64,000 bases of DNA from Nesterenkonia xinjiangensis (GCF_013410745.1 NZ_JACCFY010000001.1:2976001-3040000), one strand, 5' to 3'; numbered from the stretch's first letter, positions 37,765 to 49,981 are shown. Numbers and translations: made by a program. The notes: generated by a model from the sequence alone, not told the origin.

Positions 37765-38646
37765 TCAGCTCCCCACCTCCACCTCCAGCTCAGGGTCCTG
37801 GGCCCACTGGCTGAAGCTGCCCGGATACAGCGCCGCCTCGAAGCCTGCCAGATGGGCCGCCAGGGTGGCATGCGCCGCGTTGACCCCGGATCCGCAGTAG
37901 CTGATCACAGGCCGGTGCTCCTCAGCCCCGGCCGAGTGCAGCCGGGAGCGCAGCTCCTCGGCGGGCAGGAAGCGGCCGGCGTCGTCGACATTGCCTGCGG
38001 TGGGCAGGTTGACGGCACCCGGGATGTGTCCGGCCCGAGGGTCGACCGGTTCATGCTCGCCGGTGAACCGCTCCGGGGCACGCACATCCAGGAGCACACC
38101 CGCCGCCGGGCGCCCCGTCTGCAGATCTGCGGACAACCGGCGGACGGTCTCACGATCCACAGAGGCGGCGGACGGCACCCCGTCCGGCTCCCGGAGCGGG
38201 TCCTCGAGCAGGATGGTGCTGGGCTCGGGGGCGACCTCCCCGGTCTCCAGCGGCAGGCCGGCCCGTCGCCACGCCTCGAGGGCCCCGTCGAGCACCCGCA
38301 CGTCCTGCACTCCGGCACGCCGGAGGAGCCACCAGGCCCGCGCCGCGGCCAGGTTCTGCAGATCGTCATGGACCACCACGGTGGTGCCGGGCCGCAGCCC
38401 CCAGCGTCTCGCCGCCTGCTGCAGCGTGGCCCGGTCGGGCAGCGGGTGCCGTCCCTGGGCGGCGGGCCGTCCGTGGGCGCTGAGCTCGTGGTCCAGGTCC
38501 ACGAACACCGCGCCGGGGATGTGGCCCGCACGGTGGTCCTGCCGCCCGTCCGGCCTGTCCAGCCGCCAACGGACGTCCAGCACGGTCGGAGGAACGGGGG
38601 AGCACAGCAGCGCGTGAAGCTCGTCGGCGGTGATGAGTGTCGGCAT
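37765..38646 (-). CDS. Two-domain rhodanese-type sulfurtransferase
   Basis: Thiosulfate or 3-mercaptopyruvate sulfurtransferase (293 aa). Two rhodanese domains: the first, inactive (about 1-135, VLDVRWRLDRPDGRQDH and AGHIPGAVFVDLD), and the second with the active-site loop SYCGSGVNAAHATLA (nucleophilic Cys) near residue 247 and GHIPGAVNLP. The loop CGSGV rather than CRKGVT leaves the choice between thiosulfate and mercaptopyruvate open. ATG 38646 gives a typical N-terminus; ATG 38667 is an alternative. It is antisense to the trp genes and splits the trpE and trpC blocks. Confidence 0.9.
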   Translation of the reverse strand: MPTLITADELHALLCSPVPPTVLDVRWRLDRPDGRQDHRAGHIPGAVFVDLDHELSAHGRPAAQGRHPLPDRATLQQAARRWGLRPGTTVVVHDDLQNLAAARAWWLLRRAGVQDVRVLDGALEAWRRAGLPLETGEVAPEPSTILLEDPLREPDGVPSAASVDRETVRRLSADLQTGRPAAGVLLDVRAPERFTGEHEPVDPRAGHIPGAVNLPTAGNVDDAGRFLPAEELRSRLHSAGAEEHRPVISYCGSGVNAAHATLAAHLAGFEAALYPGSFSQWAQDPELEVEVGS

Positions 38647-38795
38647 GGACACCACCCTGCTCCGCATCCGGGGCGCTGTCCAGCAGGAGCAGAGGGCCGG
38701 GAGCCCCCTGGTGCGCAGGAGGACATCTGGTCGGAGTCCGGCGGGCGGGCATGGCAGAATGGAGGGCGAGCAGACGTGATCGAGAGAGGACTCTG

Positions 38796-39185
38796 ATGAC
38801 CACCACGCAGCAGCGGACCGTGCGCGACGTCGAGCAGCAGCCGGCCGCCGGTGAACAGCCCGGCGACGCCCACATCCACCACGACCACATCGGTCATGGA
38901 TCGACCCCTGCCGCCTGGGCTCTCAGCCTCACCCTGATCGTGGGCTCCATCGTGGCGGGCATCGGCTTCGTGATCGAGGTCTGGGTGCTGGCCTACATCG
39001 GTGCGGCCTGCGTCCCTCTCGCGCTGATCCTCGGTTGGGGCCTGAAGAAGGCCGGCTACGGTGTGGAGATGGACAGCTGGTCCGTACTGGAACGCGGCGA
39101 GGACCCGCGTGACCACCAGGGGCCCGCCATGCCTGACAACACCTCCGGCACGAGCCAGCGCGTCCCTGACGCTTCCACCAGCTGA
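38796..39185 (+). CDS. HGxxPAAW motif membrane protein
   Basis: 129 aa with two membrane helices (about 40-60 and 68-88) after a His-rich N-terminus and the signature HGSTPAAW. Such proteins occur in Micrococcales and other actinobacteria, usually next to trpC; no function is established. ATG 38796 follows AGAGAGGA. A CAGAAT -10-like box near 38754 suggests a new promoter here, which fits the interruption of the trp operon by the antisense rhodanese gene. trpC starts 8 bp after its stop. Confidence 0.85.
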   Translation: MTTTQQRTVRDVEQQPAAGEQPGDAHIHHDHIGHGSTPAAWALSLTLIVGSIVAGIGFVIEVWVLAYIGAACVPLALILGWGLKKAGYGVEMDSWSVLERGEDPRDHQGPAMPDNTSGTSQRVPDASTS

Positions 39186-39192
39186 GCCGCCG

Positions 39193-40029
39193 GTGAGCAC
39201 CGAGACCCCCTCCTCCGCCGCGGCCACAGGTACCGTCCTCGACGGCATCATCGCCGGCGTGCGTGAGGATCTCGCCGTCCGCCGGGCCGCGGTCCCGCTG
39301 GCCGATCTCGTCGCCCGTGCCGCCGATGCCCCCGCTGCTCGGGATGGTCTCGCCGCCCTGCAGGGAGGCCGCTCGGACGCTCACGGTGTGCGCATCATCG
39401 CCGAGGTCAAGCGGTCCTCGCCGTCGAAGGGCGCACTGGCCGACATCCCGGATCCGGCCGAGCTGGCACGTGCCTACCAGGTCGGTGGCGCCGCCGTCGT
39501 CAGTGTGCTGACCGAGCAGCGTCGCTTCGCCGGCTCGCTGGCGGACCTCGATGCGGTCCGCGCGGCCGTCGACCTGCCGATCCTGCGCAAAGACTTCATG
39601 GTCGAGGAGTATCAGTTCCACGAGGCGCGGGCCCACGGCGCCGACCTCGTGCTGCTCATCGTCGCCGCGCTCGACGACGCACGCCTCCGCGATTTCCTCG
39701 CGCTCACCCACGAGCTCGGGATGGAGGCGCTGGTCGAGGCGCACACCGAGGAGGAGATCGCTCGCGCCGTCGATGTGGGCGCGCGCATCGTGGGAGTCAA
39801 CGTACGCAATCTGAAGACCCTCGACGTCGACGTCGCCCACTACGGCACCATGGCGCGCCATCTGCCCGAGGGCGTGGTCCGCATCGCCGAGTCCGGCGTG
39901 GACGGACCCGGGGTGGTCGCCGACTACGCCGCCCAGGGAGCCGATGCGGTGCTCGTGGGGGAGGCTCTGGTCCGCGACGGGGACCCCGCCGCCGCACTGG
40001 GCCGCTTTCGCGCCGCCAGCCGCTCCTGA
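39193..40029 (+). CDS. trpC: Indole-3-glycerol phosphate synthase TrpC
   Basis: TIM-barrel enzyme closing the indole ring (278 aa). Active-site motifs: [39 protein letters not shown]-like strand [25 protein letters not shown] and RIAESGVDG. The start is taken as GTG 39193, which gives about 15 residues before the conserved [12 protein letters not shown]; no clear ribosome site precedes it, so coupling to the HGxxPAAW gene 8 bp upstream is likely. trpF is absent from the locus, as usual where PriA serves both pathways. Confidence 0.94.
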   Translation: MSTETPSSAAATGTVLDGIIAGVREDLAVRRAAVPLADLVARAADAPAARDGLAALQGGRSDAHGVRIIAEVKRSSPSKGALADIPDPAELARAYQVGGAAVVSVLTEQRRFAGSLADLDAVRAAVDLPILRKDFMVEEYQFHEARAHGADLVLLIVAALDDARLRDFLALTHELGMEALVEAHTEEEIARAVDVGARIVGVNVRNLKTLDVDVAHYGTMARHLPEGVVRIAESGVDGPGVVADYAAQGADAVLVGEALVRDGDPAAALGRFRAASRS

Positions 40030-40090
40030 ACCCCGGGCCTCGGCGGGCCCGGGCGTGCGGCACGCTTCACCACCTGAACAGGAGAACCTC

Positions 40091-41401
40091 ATGACTGCAG
40101 AGTCCGCCTCCGGGAGCTTCCGCGACGCCGCGGGTCCGTACTTCGGGCCCTATGGCGGGCGATGGATGCCCGAATCCCTGGTCGCGGCCCTCGACGAGGT
40201 CGAGACGACCTTCCTCGAGGCCCGTGAGGACGAAGAGTTCCTGGCGGAGTTCCACCGGCTCTGCCGGGACTACACGGGCCGGCCCTCGCTGCTGGCGGAG
40301 GTGCCGCGCTTCGCCGGAGAACAGGGGGCAGCTCGGATCTTCCTGAAGCGTGAGGACCTCAACCACACCGGTTCGCACAAGATCAACAACGTCCTCGGCC
40401 AGGCGCTGCTGGCCCGGAGGATGGGCAAGACGCGACTCATCGCGGAGACTGGCGCCGGTCAGCACGGGGTGGCCACCGCCACCGCCGCGGCTCTGATGGG
40501 CATGGAGTGCGTGGTCTACATGGGCGCAGAGGACACTCGTCGCCAGGCCCTCAACGTGGCGCGGATGAGGCTGCTCGGGGCAGAGGTCGTCCCGGTGGAG
40601 CACGGAGCCCAGACCCTGAAGGACGCGATCAACGAGGCGCTGCGTGACTGGGTCGCCACGGTGGAGACCACCCACTATCTGCTCGGCACCGTCGCCGGTC
40701 CCCACCCGTTCCCCGCCATGGTGCGCTGGTTCCATCAGGTGATCGGGGAGGAGGCCCGCGAGCAGATCCTCGAACAGACCGGCCGGCTCCCGGACGCGGT
40801 CTGCGCCTGCGTGGGCGGGGGCTCCAACGCGATGGGCATCTTCCACGGCTTCCTCGACGACGCCGACGTGGACCTCCACGGTTTCGAGGCCGGCGGGGAC
40901 GGCGTGGACACCGGTCGGCACGCGGCGGCGATCACCCTGGGACGGTCAGGGGTGCTGCACGGAGCGCGCTCCTACCTGATGCAGGACGAGGACGGGCAGA
41001 CCGTCGACTCGCACTCGATCTCCGCCGGTCTGGACTACCCCTCGGTGGGTCCGGAGCATGCGCATCTGGCCGACGTCGGTCGTGCCGTCTACGAGCCGGT
41101 CACCGACGCGGAGTGCATGGTCGCCTTCGAGACGCTGTGCCGCACCGAGGGCATCATCCCGGCCATCGAGTCGGCCCACGCCCTGGCGGGCGCCGCCCGG
41201 CTCTCGTCGAGCTGGACCGAGGCGGATCCGGAGGCCGCCGCCGAGCGGATCATCATCGTGAACCTCTCCGGCCGTGGGGACAAGGACGTGGCCACCGCTG
41301 CGGAGTGGTTCCGGCTGCTCCCCGGCCAGGCCGATGCGGCCGAGGCCGGACAGACGGACCAGGATGCCGGCCGCGCGCCGGAGACGGGAGTTCAGGCATG
41401 A
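40091..41401 (+). CDS. trpB: Tryptophan synthase beta chain TrpB
   Basis: PLP enzyme joining indole with serine (436 aa; about 35 residues longer than usual at the C-terminus). PLP lysine K97 is in [10 protein letters not shown], followed by [14 protein letters not shown] and the phosphate loop GGGSNAMG. It is the TrpB1 type, which pairs with TrpA. ATG 40091 has AGGAG upstream. The stop overlaps the trpA start as ATGA, consistent with equal synthesis of both subunits. Confidence 0.96.
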   Translation: MTAESASGSFRDAAGPYFGPYGGRWMPESLVAALDEVETTFLEAREDEEFLAEFHRLCRDYTGRPSLLAEVPRFAGEQGAARIFLKREDLNHTGSHKINNVLGQALLARRMGKTRLIAETGAGQHGVATATAAALMGMECVVYMGAEDTRRQALNVARMRLLGAEVVPVEHGAQTLKDAINEALRDWVATVETTHYLLGTVAGPHPFPAMVRWFHQVIGEEAREQILEQTGRLPDAVCACVGGGSNAMGIFHGFLDDADVDLHGFEAGGDGVDTGRHAAAITLGRSGVLHGARSYLMQDEDGQTVDSHSISAGLDYPSVGPEHAHLADVGRAVYEPVTDAECMVAFETLCRTEGIIPAIESAHALAGAARLSSSWTEADPEAAAERIIIVNLSGRGDKDVATAAEWFRLLPGQADAAEAGQTDQDAGRAPETGVQA

Positions 41402-42228
41402 GCGCAGAGAAGATCTCCGGCGCGGCAGCATCGTTGAGCACTGCGCGCTCCTCCAAGACCGCGGCCAGGATCGAAGCCGCCCGGGCCGAGGGCCGAGCCG
41501 CGTTCGTGGGGTACCTGCCCGCCGGCTATCCGGACAAGGAGTCCTCCATCGCTGCGGCGCTCGAGCTGGTCCGCAACGGCGCCGACGTCATCGAGATCGG
41601 CATCCCGTACTCGGACCCGGTCATGGACGGCCCGGTCATCCAACAGGCCACCACGGAGGTCCTGGCGCGCGGGTTCCGCATCGACGAGGTCTTCGAGATC
41701 GTCCAGGCCGTCACTGACGCCACGGAGGCAGCCGTGCTGGTCATGACCTACTACAACCTCATCGACCGCATGGGGGCTGAGGAGTTCGCCCGCCGTCTGG
41801 CCGAGGCCGGGGGAGCCGGGGCGATCACCCCGGACCTCATCCCGGACGAGGCTGAGGACTGGATCGCGGCGACCGAGGCCCATGGTCTGGACCGGGTGTT
41901 CCTCTCCGCGCCGACCTCGTCCCCGGAGCGGGTCGCGGAGATCGTCCAGGCCTCCCGCGGGTTCGTCTACGCGGTCTCCCTGATGGGTGTGACCGGCGCC
42001 CGTTCGGAGGTCTCCCACGCTGCGGAGCGGGTCGTGCGTGCCGCCCATGACGCAGGTGCTGAACGGGTCTGCGTGGGGCTCGGCGTGTCCACACGGGCGC
42101 ATGTCGAGGAGATCGGCCGCTACGCCGACGGGGTGATCGTCGGCACGGCGCTGGTCGCCGCCCTGCGCGACGGAGGGCCGGAGGAGGTCGGCCGCCTGGC
42201 CGGCGAGCTCTCCGGCCGTCCGGCCTGA
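41398..42228 (+). CDS. trpA: Tryptophan synthase alpha chain TrpA
   Basis: TIM-barrel subunit cleaving indole-3-glycerol phosphate and channelling indole to TrpB (276 aa). Catalytic residues are E66 ([12 protein letters not shown]) and D77 (VMDGP). LMTYYNLI-type stretch [27 protein letters not shown] and [13 protein letters not shown] complete the fold. ATG 41398 overlaps the trpB stop. It is followed by a 128-bp gap before lgt that contains a TAGACT box (42288-42293). Confidence 0.95.
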   Translation: MSAEKISGAAASLSTARSSKTAARIEAARAEGRAAFVGYLPAGYPDKESSIAAALELVRNGADVIEIGIPYSDPVMDGPVIQQATTEVLARGFRIDEVFEIVQAVTDATEAAVLVMTYYNLIDRMGAEEFARRLAEAGGAGAITPDLIPDEAEDWIAATEAHGLDRVFLSAPTSSPERVAEIVQASRGFVYAVSLMGVTGARSEVSHAAERVVRAAHDAGAERVCVGLGVSTRAHVEEIGRYADGVIVGTALVAALRDGGPEEVGRLAGELSGRPA

Positions 42229-42356
42229 GCGACGTCCCGGCCGCGCCCGGGGCATCCTGCCTGATCACATTGCACAGCCTGAGCGCCTAGACTGCTCCCC
42301 GGTCGGCTCCACGTCAGGAGCGACCGGGCATTCACCACGGAGAGGACGACGCGTCA

Positions 42357-43505
42357 ATGACTTCCACTGCAGCGGCTGCCGCGACGGACGGCGACCTGCT
42401 CGCGGGGTTCCCCGCACCGCCCTCCAGCGGTCTCGACCTCGGACCCATCACCCTGAACTTCTATGCGCTGTGCATCGTGGCGGGCATCGTCGCCGCGATC
42501 CTGCTGACCTCGCGCCTGTGGAAGTCTCGGGGCGGCAGCGCCGACAACGTCATGGACGCGACCTTGTGGGCCGTCCTGCTGGGCATCATCGGAGGGCGGC
42601 TCTACCACGTCTTCTCCTCGCCTGACGCGTACTTCGGCCCGAACTTCGACGGCTCGGGCGATCTTTCGCTGATCCCGCAGATCTGGCGGGGCGGTCTGGG
42701 GATCTGGGGTGCGATCCTGCTGGGCGCGGTCGGTGTCTGGTTCGCCTGCCGCCGTTACGGCATGAAGTTCGGCGGATTCGCCGACGCGGTCGTGCCCGGG
42801 GTGCTGCTGGCCCAGGCCATCGGGCGCTGGGGCAACTGGTTCAACCAGGAGCTCTATGGCGGTCCGACGGACCTTCCCTGGGGCCTGACGGTGGACATGG
42901 AGCACCGGGTGCCGCAGGTCTCGCACATGAGCGAATCCACCCTGTTCCACCCGACGTTCCTCTACGAGAGCATCTGGAACCTCCTCGGCGTGGTGGCGCT
43001 GCTGTTCCTGTATCGGCGGTTCCAGTTCAAGCAGGGCATGCTGGCCTGGACCTACGTGGCTTACTACACGCTGGGCCGCTTCTGGATCGAGAGCCTGCGC
43101 ATCGACGAGCTGGACAAGTCGACACAGTTCATCAACATCCTCGGGCTCAACTGGCGCCTGAACATGTGGGCCGCCGTGCTCACCTTCCTGGTCGCCGTCG
43201 CGATGCTCTACGTGCTGTGGTCGAAGCGTCCGCGCACCGCGGAGCAGCTCGCCGAGGAGCAGGAGGTGTTCACCCCCGGTCACGGCCCCCGCGCGGAGAT
43301 CGCAGACGGCGCGGCCGACGGTGATGACGACAGCGCAGGCGACGGTGATGAAGACAGCGCAGCAGACGCCCAGGACACTGCCGATGCCGACGGTGAGGCT
43401 GCCGACGACGTCGACGCCGAGGATGCCTCCTCCCGTCCGGATCCTGAGACTGTCTCTTCGGATCCGCGAGGACAAGCCTCGGGAGGCTCCGCGAAGGAGA
43501 GCTGA
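42357..43505 (+). CDS. lgt: Prolipoprotein diacylglyceryl transferase Lgt
   Basis: Membrane enzyme attaching diacylglycerol to the lipobox cysteine of prolipoproteins (382 aa). Seven membrane helices; signature GRWGNWFNQE at 156-165, with catalytic-region residues in RLYHVF and the late LGRFWIESLRID. Residues from about 300 form an acidic, Asp/Ala-rich cytoplasmic tail typical of actinobacterial Lgt. ATG 42357 follows GGAGAGGA. Position after trpA is standard in actinobacteria. Confidence 0.95.
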   Translation: MTSTAAAAATDGDLLAGFPAPPSSGLDLGPITLNFYALCIVAGIVAAILLTSRLWKSRGGSADNVMDATLWAVLLGIIGGRLYHVFSSPDAYFGPNFDGSGDLSLIPQIWRGGLGIWGAILLGAVGVWFACRRYGMKFGGFADAVVPGVLLAQAIGRWGNWFNQELYGGPTDLPWGLTVDMEHRVPQVSHMSESTLFHPTFLYESIWNLLGVVALLFLYRRFQFKQGMLAWTYVAYYTLGRFWIESLRIDELDKSTQFINILGLNWRLNMWAAVLTFLVAVAMLYVLWSKRPRTAEQLAEEQEVFTPGHGPRAEIADGAADGDDDSAGDGDEDSAADAQDTADADGEAADDVDAEDASSRPDPETVSSDPRGQASGGSAKES

Positions 43506-43863
43506 GCCACGCGCCGCAGGCGCTCCGTGTTCCAGATCGTGAGATGCGATTTGCGTCCACGGTGCCTGCGCGCGGAAGATTGGTCTGATCAGCCTGAGAC
43601 TCAGGCAACACCGGTGTGCCCGTCGACTCGCATCCGTTGACGACGGCCACCCGAGGCTGGCCACGGCCCATGCGCGAGCGCGAACCACGCTGCTCCGCCT
43701 GAGCGCCGAGAAGCATGAGACGCACGACGAGGGCGCCCGGCCCGTTCGCGAGAAACAGCGGTGGGCGGTGCGACCGCCCCGGCGGAACGCGTCCCTCCAG
43801 CACACAGGGGTCGATGATGTCCCCTCCCATGGAACGTCCGTATGCGGAGGAAGGAACACCGTC
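43506..43863. other. Intergenic region lgt-gltB
   Basis: 358 bp with no credible gene. It contains a perfect inverted repeat GCCTGAG-A-CTCAGGC at 43592-43606, possibly a regulator site for gltBD or part of an lgt terminator, and the strong GGAGGAAGGA ribosome site of gltB just before 43864. I could not identify a confident -35/-10 pair. Confidence 0.5.
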
Positions 43864-46800
43864 ATGTCCACACAGGGATCGCTGGGCACATACAGCCCTG
43901 CTCCTGCCGATGGCGCGCAGGGTCCTGCCGAGGGGGTCGTGAGCCCCTTCGTGCGTTTCTCCGCCTACCCGGAGAAGAACGGCCTCTACAGCCCGGAGAA
44001 CGAGCACGAGAACTGCGGCATGGCCGCCGTCGCGACACTCCGCGGCGAGCCCGGCCACGACATCGTCGACCATGCCCTGGTGGCGCTGCGCAACCTCGAG
44101 CACCGCGGTGCGGTCGGCAGCGACGTCGGCACCGGTGATGGTGCTGGACTGCTGACGCAGATCCCGGACGAGTTCTTCCGTGCTGTGGTCGACTTCGAGC
44201 TCCCCGCCGTCGGCGGCTACGCCGCCGGCACGGCGTTCCTTCCGCAGTCGGAGTCTGAGCGTGAGCAGATGTGCCTCTCGCTGGAGGACCTGGCGGCAGA
44301 GCAGGGCCTGACGGTGCTCGGCTGGCGTGAGGTGCCCATCGACGATTCGATGATCGGAACCCTGGCCCGGGAATCCATGCCGCATTTCCGGCAGCTCTTC
44401 GTGGCGCTGGCACCCGAGGGTTCGGAGGAGTTCAGCTTCTCCGCTCCGGGCACCCTGGACCAGCGCGCCTGGCGTCTGCGCAAGCGCGGCCAGAACCGCC
44501 TCGGTGTGTACTTCCCCTCGCTGTCCTCGAAGACGATCACCTACAAGGGCATGCTGACCACCGCGCAGCTCGAGCCGTTCTTCCCGGATCTCTCTGACGA
44601 GCGGTTCAAGACGACCCTGGGCATCGTCCACTCCCGCTTCTCCACGAACACGTTCCCGTCCTGGCCGCTCGCCCAGCCGCTGCGCAACATCGCGCACAAT
44701 GGCGAGATCAACACGGTCAAGGGCAACCGGAACTGGATGCGCGCCCGTCAGTCGATGATGGCCGGCGAGCTCCTGGGGGAGGACCCGGAGTACCTCTTCC
44801 CGATCTGCACGCCGGGTGCCTCGGACTCCACATCCTTCGACGAAGCCGCCGAGCTGCTCATGCTCTCCGGTCGTCCGTTGGCCCAGTCGATGCGCATGAT
44901 GGTGCCGGAGGCGTGGGAGAACCACGAGTCCATGGACCCGGATCTGCGCGCCTTCTACCGCTACCACTCCATGCTCATGGAGGCGTGGGACGGACCTGCC
45001 GCCATCGCCTTCACCGATGGTCAGCAGGTCGGCGCGGTGCTGGACCGCAACGGCCTGCGTCCGGCCCGCTACTGGGTCACCGACGACGGACTGGTGGTGA
45101 TGTCCTCGGAGGTCGGCGTCGTCGACCTGGAGCCTTCCCGCATCGTCCGCAAGGGTCGGGTGGCCCCGGGCATGATGTTCCTGCTCGACACGGTCGAGGG
45201 CCGGATCATCGAGGACGAGGAGATCAAGTCCGGATTCGCCTCCTCCCAGCCCTGGCAGGAATGGGTGGACGAGAACCTCATCGAGCTGGAGGACCTCCCG
45301 GAGCGTCTCCACGTGCGCCACCCCAAGGAATCGGTGCGTCTGCGTCAGCAGACCTTCGGCTACACCCACGAGGAGCTGCGCATCCTGGTGGGTCCCATGG
45401 CCTCCACCGGGGCGGAGCCGCTCGGTGCGATGGGCACCGACACTCCGATCGCGGTGCTCGCTGACCGTCCGCGGCTGCTCTTCGACTACTTCGTGCAGAA
45501 TTTCGCCCAGGTGACCAACCCCCCGCTGGACGCGATCCGCGAGGAGCTGGTGACCTCATTGGGGCTGCACATCGGCCCCAACGGCAACGTGCTGACCACC
45601 GACAAGGTGAGTGCGAAGCAGGTCGCCCTGGACTTCCCCGTCATCGACAACGACCAGCTGGCCAAGATCGCCAACATCCGCAGCGAGGACGGCCACAAGA
45701 TCGCGATGAAGGTGCGCGGACTCTACCGGGTCGGCAGCACCGAGGAGGAGTTCCGTCAGCGCATCCGTGATCTGTGCGAGCAGGTCTCGGCGGCGGTGAA
45801 CCGCGGCGTCAGCTACATCGTGGTCTCCGACCGTGACTCCAATGCGCAGTGGGCCCCGCTTCCCTCGCTGCTGCTGCTCTCGGCCATCCATCATCATCTG
45901 CTGAAGTCCGCCAACCGGACCCGCGCCTCGCTCATCGTGGAGGCCGGCGACGTCCGCGAGGTGCACCATGTGGCCTGCCTGATCGGCTACGGCGCGGCCG
46001 CCGTCAACCCCTACCTGGCCATGGAGTCGGCCGAGGACATGGTCCGCCGCGGTGAGATCACCGGCGTCTCCGAGTCGCAGGCGGTGCACAACCTGCTGAC
46101 CGCTCTGGGCAAGGGCGTGCTGAAGATCATGTCCAAGATGGGCATCTCCACTGTGGCCTCCTACTGCGGCGCGCAGACCTTCGAGGCGGTCGGTCTGGCG
46201 CAGAACGTGGTGGACCAGTACTTCTCAGGCACCCATTCGCCGATGGGCGGGGTGGGTCTGAAGGTCATCTCCGCGGAGGCCATGTCTCGGCATTCCAAGG
46301 CCTACCCGCAGGATGGCAACGACATGGGCCGCGGCGACGAGCTGGAGGTCGGCGGAGAGTACCAGTGGCGCCGTGAGGGCCCGCCGCACCTGTTCAACCC
46401 GGAGACCGTCTTCAAGCTGCAGCACTCCACGAAGACGCGGCGCTACGACGTCTTCAAGCAGTACACCAAGGCGGTGGACGATCAGTCCCAGGCCCTGATG
46501 ACGCTGCGCGGGCTGATCAAGCTGCAGGGGAACCGCAGCTCGATCCCGGTCTCCGAGGTCGAGCCGGTCAGCGAGATCGTCAAGCGTTTCAACACCGGGG
46601 CGATGAGCTACGGCTCCATCTCCCAGGAGGCCCATGAGACCCTGGCGATCGCCATGAACCGCCTGGGTGCGCGCTCCAACACAGGGGAGGGCGGGGAGCA
46701 CCCGGCCCGACTGGTGGATCCGGAGCGCCGCAGCGCGATCAAGCAGATCGCCTCCGGCCGGTTCGGCGTGACCAGCCAGTACCTCACCCATGCCGACGAC

Positions 46801-48522
46801 CTGCAGATCAAGATGGCCCAGGGCGCCAAGCCCGGTGAGGGTGGCCAGCTGATGGGCAAGAAGGTCTATCCCTGGGTCGCCGAGACCCGTCACTCCACAC
46901 CGGGTGTCTCGCTGGTCTCCCCGCCTCCTCACCATGACATCTACTCCATCGAGGACCTCGCCCAGCTGATCTATGACCTCAAGCGGTCGAACACGGGTGC
47001 CCGGGTCCATGTGAAGCTCGTGGCGCTCAACGGAGTGGGAACGGTGGCGGCCGGCGTGACCAAGGCCAAGGCCGACGTCGTGCTCATCTCCGGGCACGAC
47101 GGCGGCACAGGCGCCTCCCCGCTGAACTCGCTCAAGCATGCCGGCGCCCCCTGGGAGCTCGGATTGGCCGAGGCTCAGCAGACGCTGATGCTCAACGGCC
47201 TGCGCGAGCGGGTCACCGTGCAGGTCGACGGCCAGCTGAAGACCGGCCGCGACGTCGTCATCGCTGCGCTGCTGGGTGCGGAGGAGTATGGCTTCGCGAC
47301 CGCCCCGCTGGTGGTCTCGGGCTGCATCATGATGCGCGTGTGTCACCTGGACACCTGCCCGGTGGGCGTCGCCACGCAGAACCCGGTCCTGCGTGAGCGC
47401 TACACCGGCCAGGCCGATCATGTGGTGAACTTCTTCGAGTTCGTCGCCCAGGAGGTGCGCGAGTACCTGGCCGAGCTGGGCTTCCGCACCCTGGACGAGG
47501 CGATCGGGCACATCGACTCCCTGGACCTCGATGATGCCAAGCGTCACTGGAAGACCGACGGCCTCAACCTGGACTCCGTGCTCGGCGGCTATGACCCGGA
47601 GGACCCGGCGATCCGCGGGGGACTGCGTCGCACCGGCGGGCAGGACCACGAGCTGGAGAAGCACTTCGATGTGGCGCTGATTGAGCAGGCCCAACCGGCG
47701 ATCCGCCACGGGCAGCACGTCACGCTGCAGCGCAAGATCATCAACACCGACCGTTCGGTGGGGACCATGCTCGGCCATGAGGTGACCAAGGCGCTGGGGC
47801 TCCGGACCCTCGACCCGGACACCATCGAGGTGGACCTGGTCGGCGAGGCTGGCCAGTCCCTGGGGGCTTTCCTGCCGCATGGGATCACCCTGCGGCTCTC
47901 CGGCGATGCGAACGACTACGTCGGCAAGGGGCTCTCGGGAGGACGCGTCGTCGTCCACCCGGACCCCTCGGCGCCGCTGGTCGCCGAGACCAATGTCATC
48001 TCCGGCAACGTGATCGGCTACGGAGCGACCTCCGGCGAGCTGTTCCTCCGTGGACAGGTGGGGGAGCGGTTCCTGGTCCGAAACTCCGGGGCCACCGCCG
48101 TCGTGGAGGGAATCGGAGACCACGGCTGCGAGTACATGACAGGTGGTCAGGCGCTGATCCTCGGCCCCACGGGCCGGAACTTCGGCGCCGGCATGTCCGG
48201 CGGCACCGCCTTCGTGCTGGACTTCGATGAGGACCGCATGAACAACCAGGCCCGCTCCGCCCGTGACCTGCTCCTGCTCCCTCCGGACGAGGAGGACCAG
48301 CAGATCATCCTGGACCTGCTCCGCCGCCATGTGGAGGAGACCGGCTCGGCAGTGGGCGAGCGCCTGCTGGCAGACCCTGCCGGCACCTTCGGGCGCATCA
48401 CCAAGGTGCTGCCCCGCAACTACGACGCCGTGCTGCGTGCCCGCTCCTCCGCCCTGGATGACGGGCTGGACCCGGACGGGGACGAGACGTGGCAGAAGAT
48501 CCTGGAGGTGACCCGTGGCTGA
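43864..48522 (+). CDS. gltB: Glutamate synthase (NADPH-type) large subunit GltB
   Basis: Large subunit of GOGAT, making two glutamates from glutamine and 2-oxoglutarate (1552 aa). A propeptide of about 50 residues precedes the class II amidotransferase nucleophile C51 ([14 protein letters not shown]). The FMN/synthase domain has [20 protein letters not shown] and [20 protein letters not shown]; the 3Fe-4S cluster cysteines are in [19 protein letters not shown]. The C-terminal beta-helix (GXXG repeats, [14 protein letters not shown]) is complete. It overlaps gltD by 8 bp. The frame is open 32 codons upstream without homology. Confidence 0.96.
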   Translation: MSTQGSLGTYSPAPADGAQGPAEGVVSPFVRFSAYPEKNGLYSPENEHENCGMAAVATLRGEPGHDIVDHALVALRNLEHRGAVGSDVGTGDGAGLLTQIPDEFFRAVVDFELPAVGGYAAGTAFLPQSESEREQMCLSLEDLAAEQGLTVLGWREVPIDDSMIGTLARESMPHFRQLFVALAPEGSEEFSFSAPGTLDQRAWRLRKRGQNRLGVYFPSLSSKTITYKGMLTTAQLEPFFPDLSDERFKTTLGIVHSRFSTNTFPSWPLAQPLRNIAHNGEINTVKGNRNWMRARQSMMAGELLGEDPEYLFPICTPGASDSTSFDEAAELLMLSGRPLAQSMRMMVPEAWENHESMDPDLRAFYRYHSMLMEAWDGPAAIAFTDGQQVGAVLDRNGLRPARYWVTDDGLVVMSSEVGVVDLEPSRIVRKGRVAPGMMFLLDTVEGRIIEDEEIKSGFASSQPWQEWVDENLIELEDLPERLHVRHPKESVRLRQQTFGYTHEELRILVGPMASTGAEPLGAMGTDTPIAVLADRPRLLFDYFVQNFAQVTNPPLDAIREELVTSLGLHIGPNGNVLTTDKVSAKQVALDFPVIDNDQLAKIANIRSEDGHKIAMKVRGLYRVGSTEEEFRQRIRDLCEQVSAAVNRGVSYIVVSDRDSNAQWAPLPSLLLLSAIHHHLLKSANRTRASLIVEAGDVREVHHVACLIGYGAAAVNPYLAMESAEDMVRRGEITGVSESQAVHNLLTALGKGVLKIMSKMGISTVASYCGAQTFEAVGLAQNVVDQYFSGTHSPMGGVGLKVISAEAMSRHSKAYPQDGNDMGRGDELEVGGEYQWRREGPPHLFNPETVFKLQHSTKTRRYDVFKQYTKAVDDQSQALMTLRGLIKLQGNRSSIPVSEVEPVSEIVKRFNTGAMSYGSISQEAHETLAIAMNRLGARSNTGEGGEHPARLVDPERRSAIKQIASGRFGVTSQYLTHADDLQIKMAQGAKPGEGGQLMGKKVYPWVAETRHSTPGVSLVSPPPHHDIYSIEDLAQLIYDLKRSNTGARVHVKLVALNGVGTVAAGVTKAKADVVLISGHDGGTGASPLNSLKHAGAPWELGLAEAQQTLMLNGLRERVTVQVDGQLKTGRDVVIAALLGAEEYGFATAPLVVSGCIMMRVCHLDTCPVGVATQNPVLRERYTGQADHVVNFFEFVAQEVREYLAELGFRTLDEAIGHIDSLDLDDAKRHWKTDGLNLDSVLGGYDPEDPAIRGGLRRTGGQDHELEKHFDVALIEQAQPAIRHGQHVTLQRKIINTDRSVGTMLGHEVTKALGLRTLDPDTIEVDLVGEAGQSLGAFLPHGITLRLSGDANDYVGKGLSGGRVVVHPDPSAPLVAETNVISGNVIGYGATSGELFLRGQVGERFLVRNSGATAVVEGIGDHGCEYMTGGQALILGPTGRNFGAGMSGGTAFVLDFDEDRMNNQARSARDLLLLPPDEEDQQIILDLLRRHVEETGSAVGERLLADPAGTFGRITKVLPRNYDAVLRARSSALDDGLDPDGDETWQKILEVTRG

Positions 48523-49981
48523 TCCGCGCGGATTCATGAAGCACCGTGAGCGCCAGGACCGGCCCTCACGCCCCGTGCCCGTACGCATCATGGACTTCAA
48601 GGAGGTCTACGAGCGACAGCAGAAGGGCACGGTGCAGACCCAGGCCAGCCGTTGCATGGACTGCGGCATTCCGTTCTGCCATACGGGCTGCCCGCTGGGG
48701 AACCTCATCCCGGAGTGGAACGACCTCATCTGGCGGGATCAGATGGAGGAGGCCTCCGCCCGGCTGCACATGACCAACAACTTCCCGGAGTTCACCGGGC
48801 GCATCTGCCCCGCCCCCTGCGAGACCTCCTGCGTGCTGGGCATCAACCAGCCTGCAGTGACGATCAAGCAGTCCGAGGTCTTCATCGCCGACGAGGCCAT
48901 CGCCAACGGCTGGGTGGAGCCTGTCCTGCCGCAGCGGCTGACCGGCAAGACCGTGGCGGTGGTGGGTTCCGGGCCGGCTGGCCTGGCCGCGGCCCAGCAG
49001 CTGACCCGTGCCGGACACACCGTGGCCGTCTACGAGCGGGACGACAGGCTCGGCGGACTGCTGCGCTACGGGATCCCGGACTTCAAGATGGAGAAGCACC
49101 ACGTCGACTTCCGGGTCGAGCAGATGGAGGCGGAGGGCACGCGCTTCTACACCTCCACGGCCATCGGTGAGGACATCACCTGGGACTCGCTGCGCGAGAG
49201 CTACGACGCCGTCGTGGTCGCCACCGGCGCGATGGTGCCGCGAGACCTGCCGATTCCGGGTCGAGGCCTGGACGGCGTGCACTACGCCATGGAGTACCTG
49301 GTGCAGTCGAACAGGGCGACGCACGGAGACTCGGTGCCGGAGCAGATCCATGCCGAGGGCAAGCACGTGATCGTGCTCGGCGGTGGTGACACCGGTGCGG
49401 ACTGCATCGGCACCGCGCATCGTCATGGCGCGGCCTCGGTGACCACGCTGGCCATCGGCACGCAGCCCCCGGAGTCCCGCGCGGCTCATGAGCCCTGGCC
49501 CATGGATCCGAAGATCTTCGAGGTCACCTCGGCCGACCAGGAGGGCGGGGAGCGTCGCTACCTGGCCTCCACCGTCGAGTTCCTCGGCGATGAGCACGGT
49601 CGGGTGCGTGCGCTGCGCGTGGCTGAGACCGAGTACAACGCGGACGGTTCGCGCACGCCGAAGGCAGGCACCGAGCATGAGATCCCTGCGGATCTGGTGC
49701 TGCTCGCGCTCGGCTTCCTCGGCGCGGAGCAGGCCTCCCTGTCCGACCAGATCGGCACGACCTTCGATCGTCGCGGCAACGTGGTCCGCTCGGAGGACTA
49801 CATGACGTCCTCGGACGGCGTCTTCGCCGTGGGCGACGCCGGACGGGGGGCATCGCTGGTGGTCTGGGCCATCGCCGAGGGGCGCGCGGCCGCCAAGGAG
49901 GTCGACGAGTACCTGGAGGGGTCCTCCCGCCTGCCGGCCCCGGTCAAGCCTTCGGACCGGGCGATCTCGCTGAGCGGGTGA
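48515..49981 (+). CDS. gltD: Glutamate synthase small subunit GltD
   Basis: FAD- and NAD(P)H-binding subunit passing electrons to GltB (488 aa). N-terminal 4Fe-4S region with [17 protein letters not shown] and [15 protein letters not shown] loop [15 protein letters not shown] (about 149-163); NAD(P)H loop [15 protein letters not shown] (about 289-303); C-terminal [18 protein letters not shown]. The GTG start at 48515 is inside gltB, so the subunits are translationally coupled. A 126-bp gap follows before pyk. Confidence 0.96.
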   Translation: MADPRGFMKHRERQDRPSRPVPVRIMDFKEVYERQQKGTVQTQASRCMDCGIPFCHTGCPLGNLIPEWNDLIWRDQMEEASARLHMTNNFPEFTGRICPAPCETSCVLGINQPAVTIKQSEVFIADEAIANGWVEPVLPQRLTGKTVAVVGSGPAGLAAAQQLTRAGHTVAVYERDDRLGGLLRYGIPDFKMEKHHVDFRVEQMEAEGTRFYTSTAIGEDITWDSLRESYDAVVVATGAMVPRDLPIPGRGLDGVHYAMEYLVQSNRATHGDSVPEQIHAEGKHVIVLGGGDTGADCIGTAHRHGAASVTTLAIGTQPPESRAAHEPWPMDPKIFEVTSADQEGGERRYLASTVEFLGDEHGRVRALRVAETEYNADGSRTPKAGTEHEIPADLVLLALGFLGAEQASLSDQIGTTFDRRGNVVRSEDYMTSSDGVFAVGDAGRGASLVVWAIAEGRAAAKEVDEYLEGSSRLPAPVKPSDRAISLSG

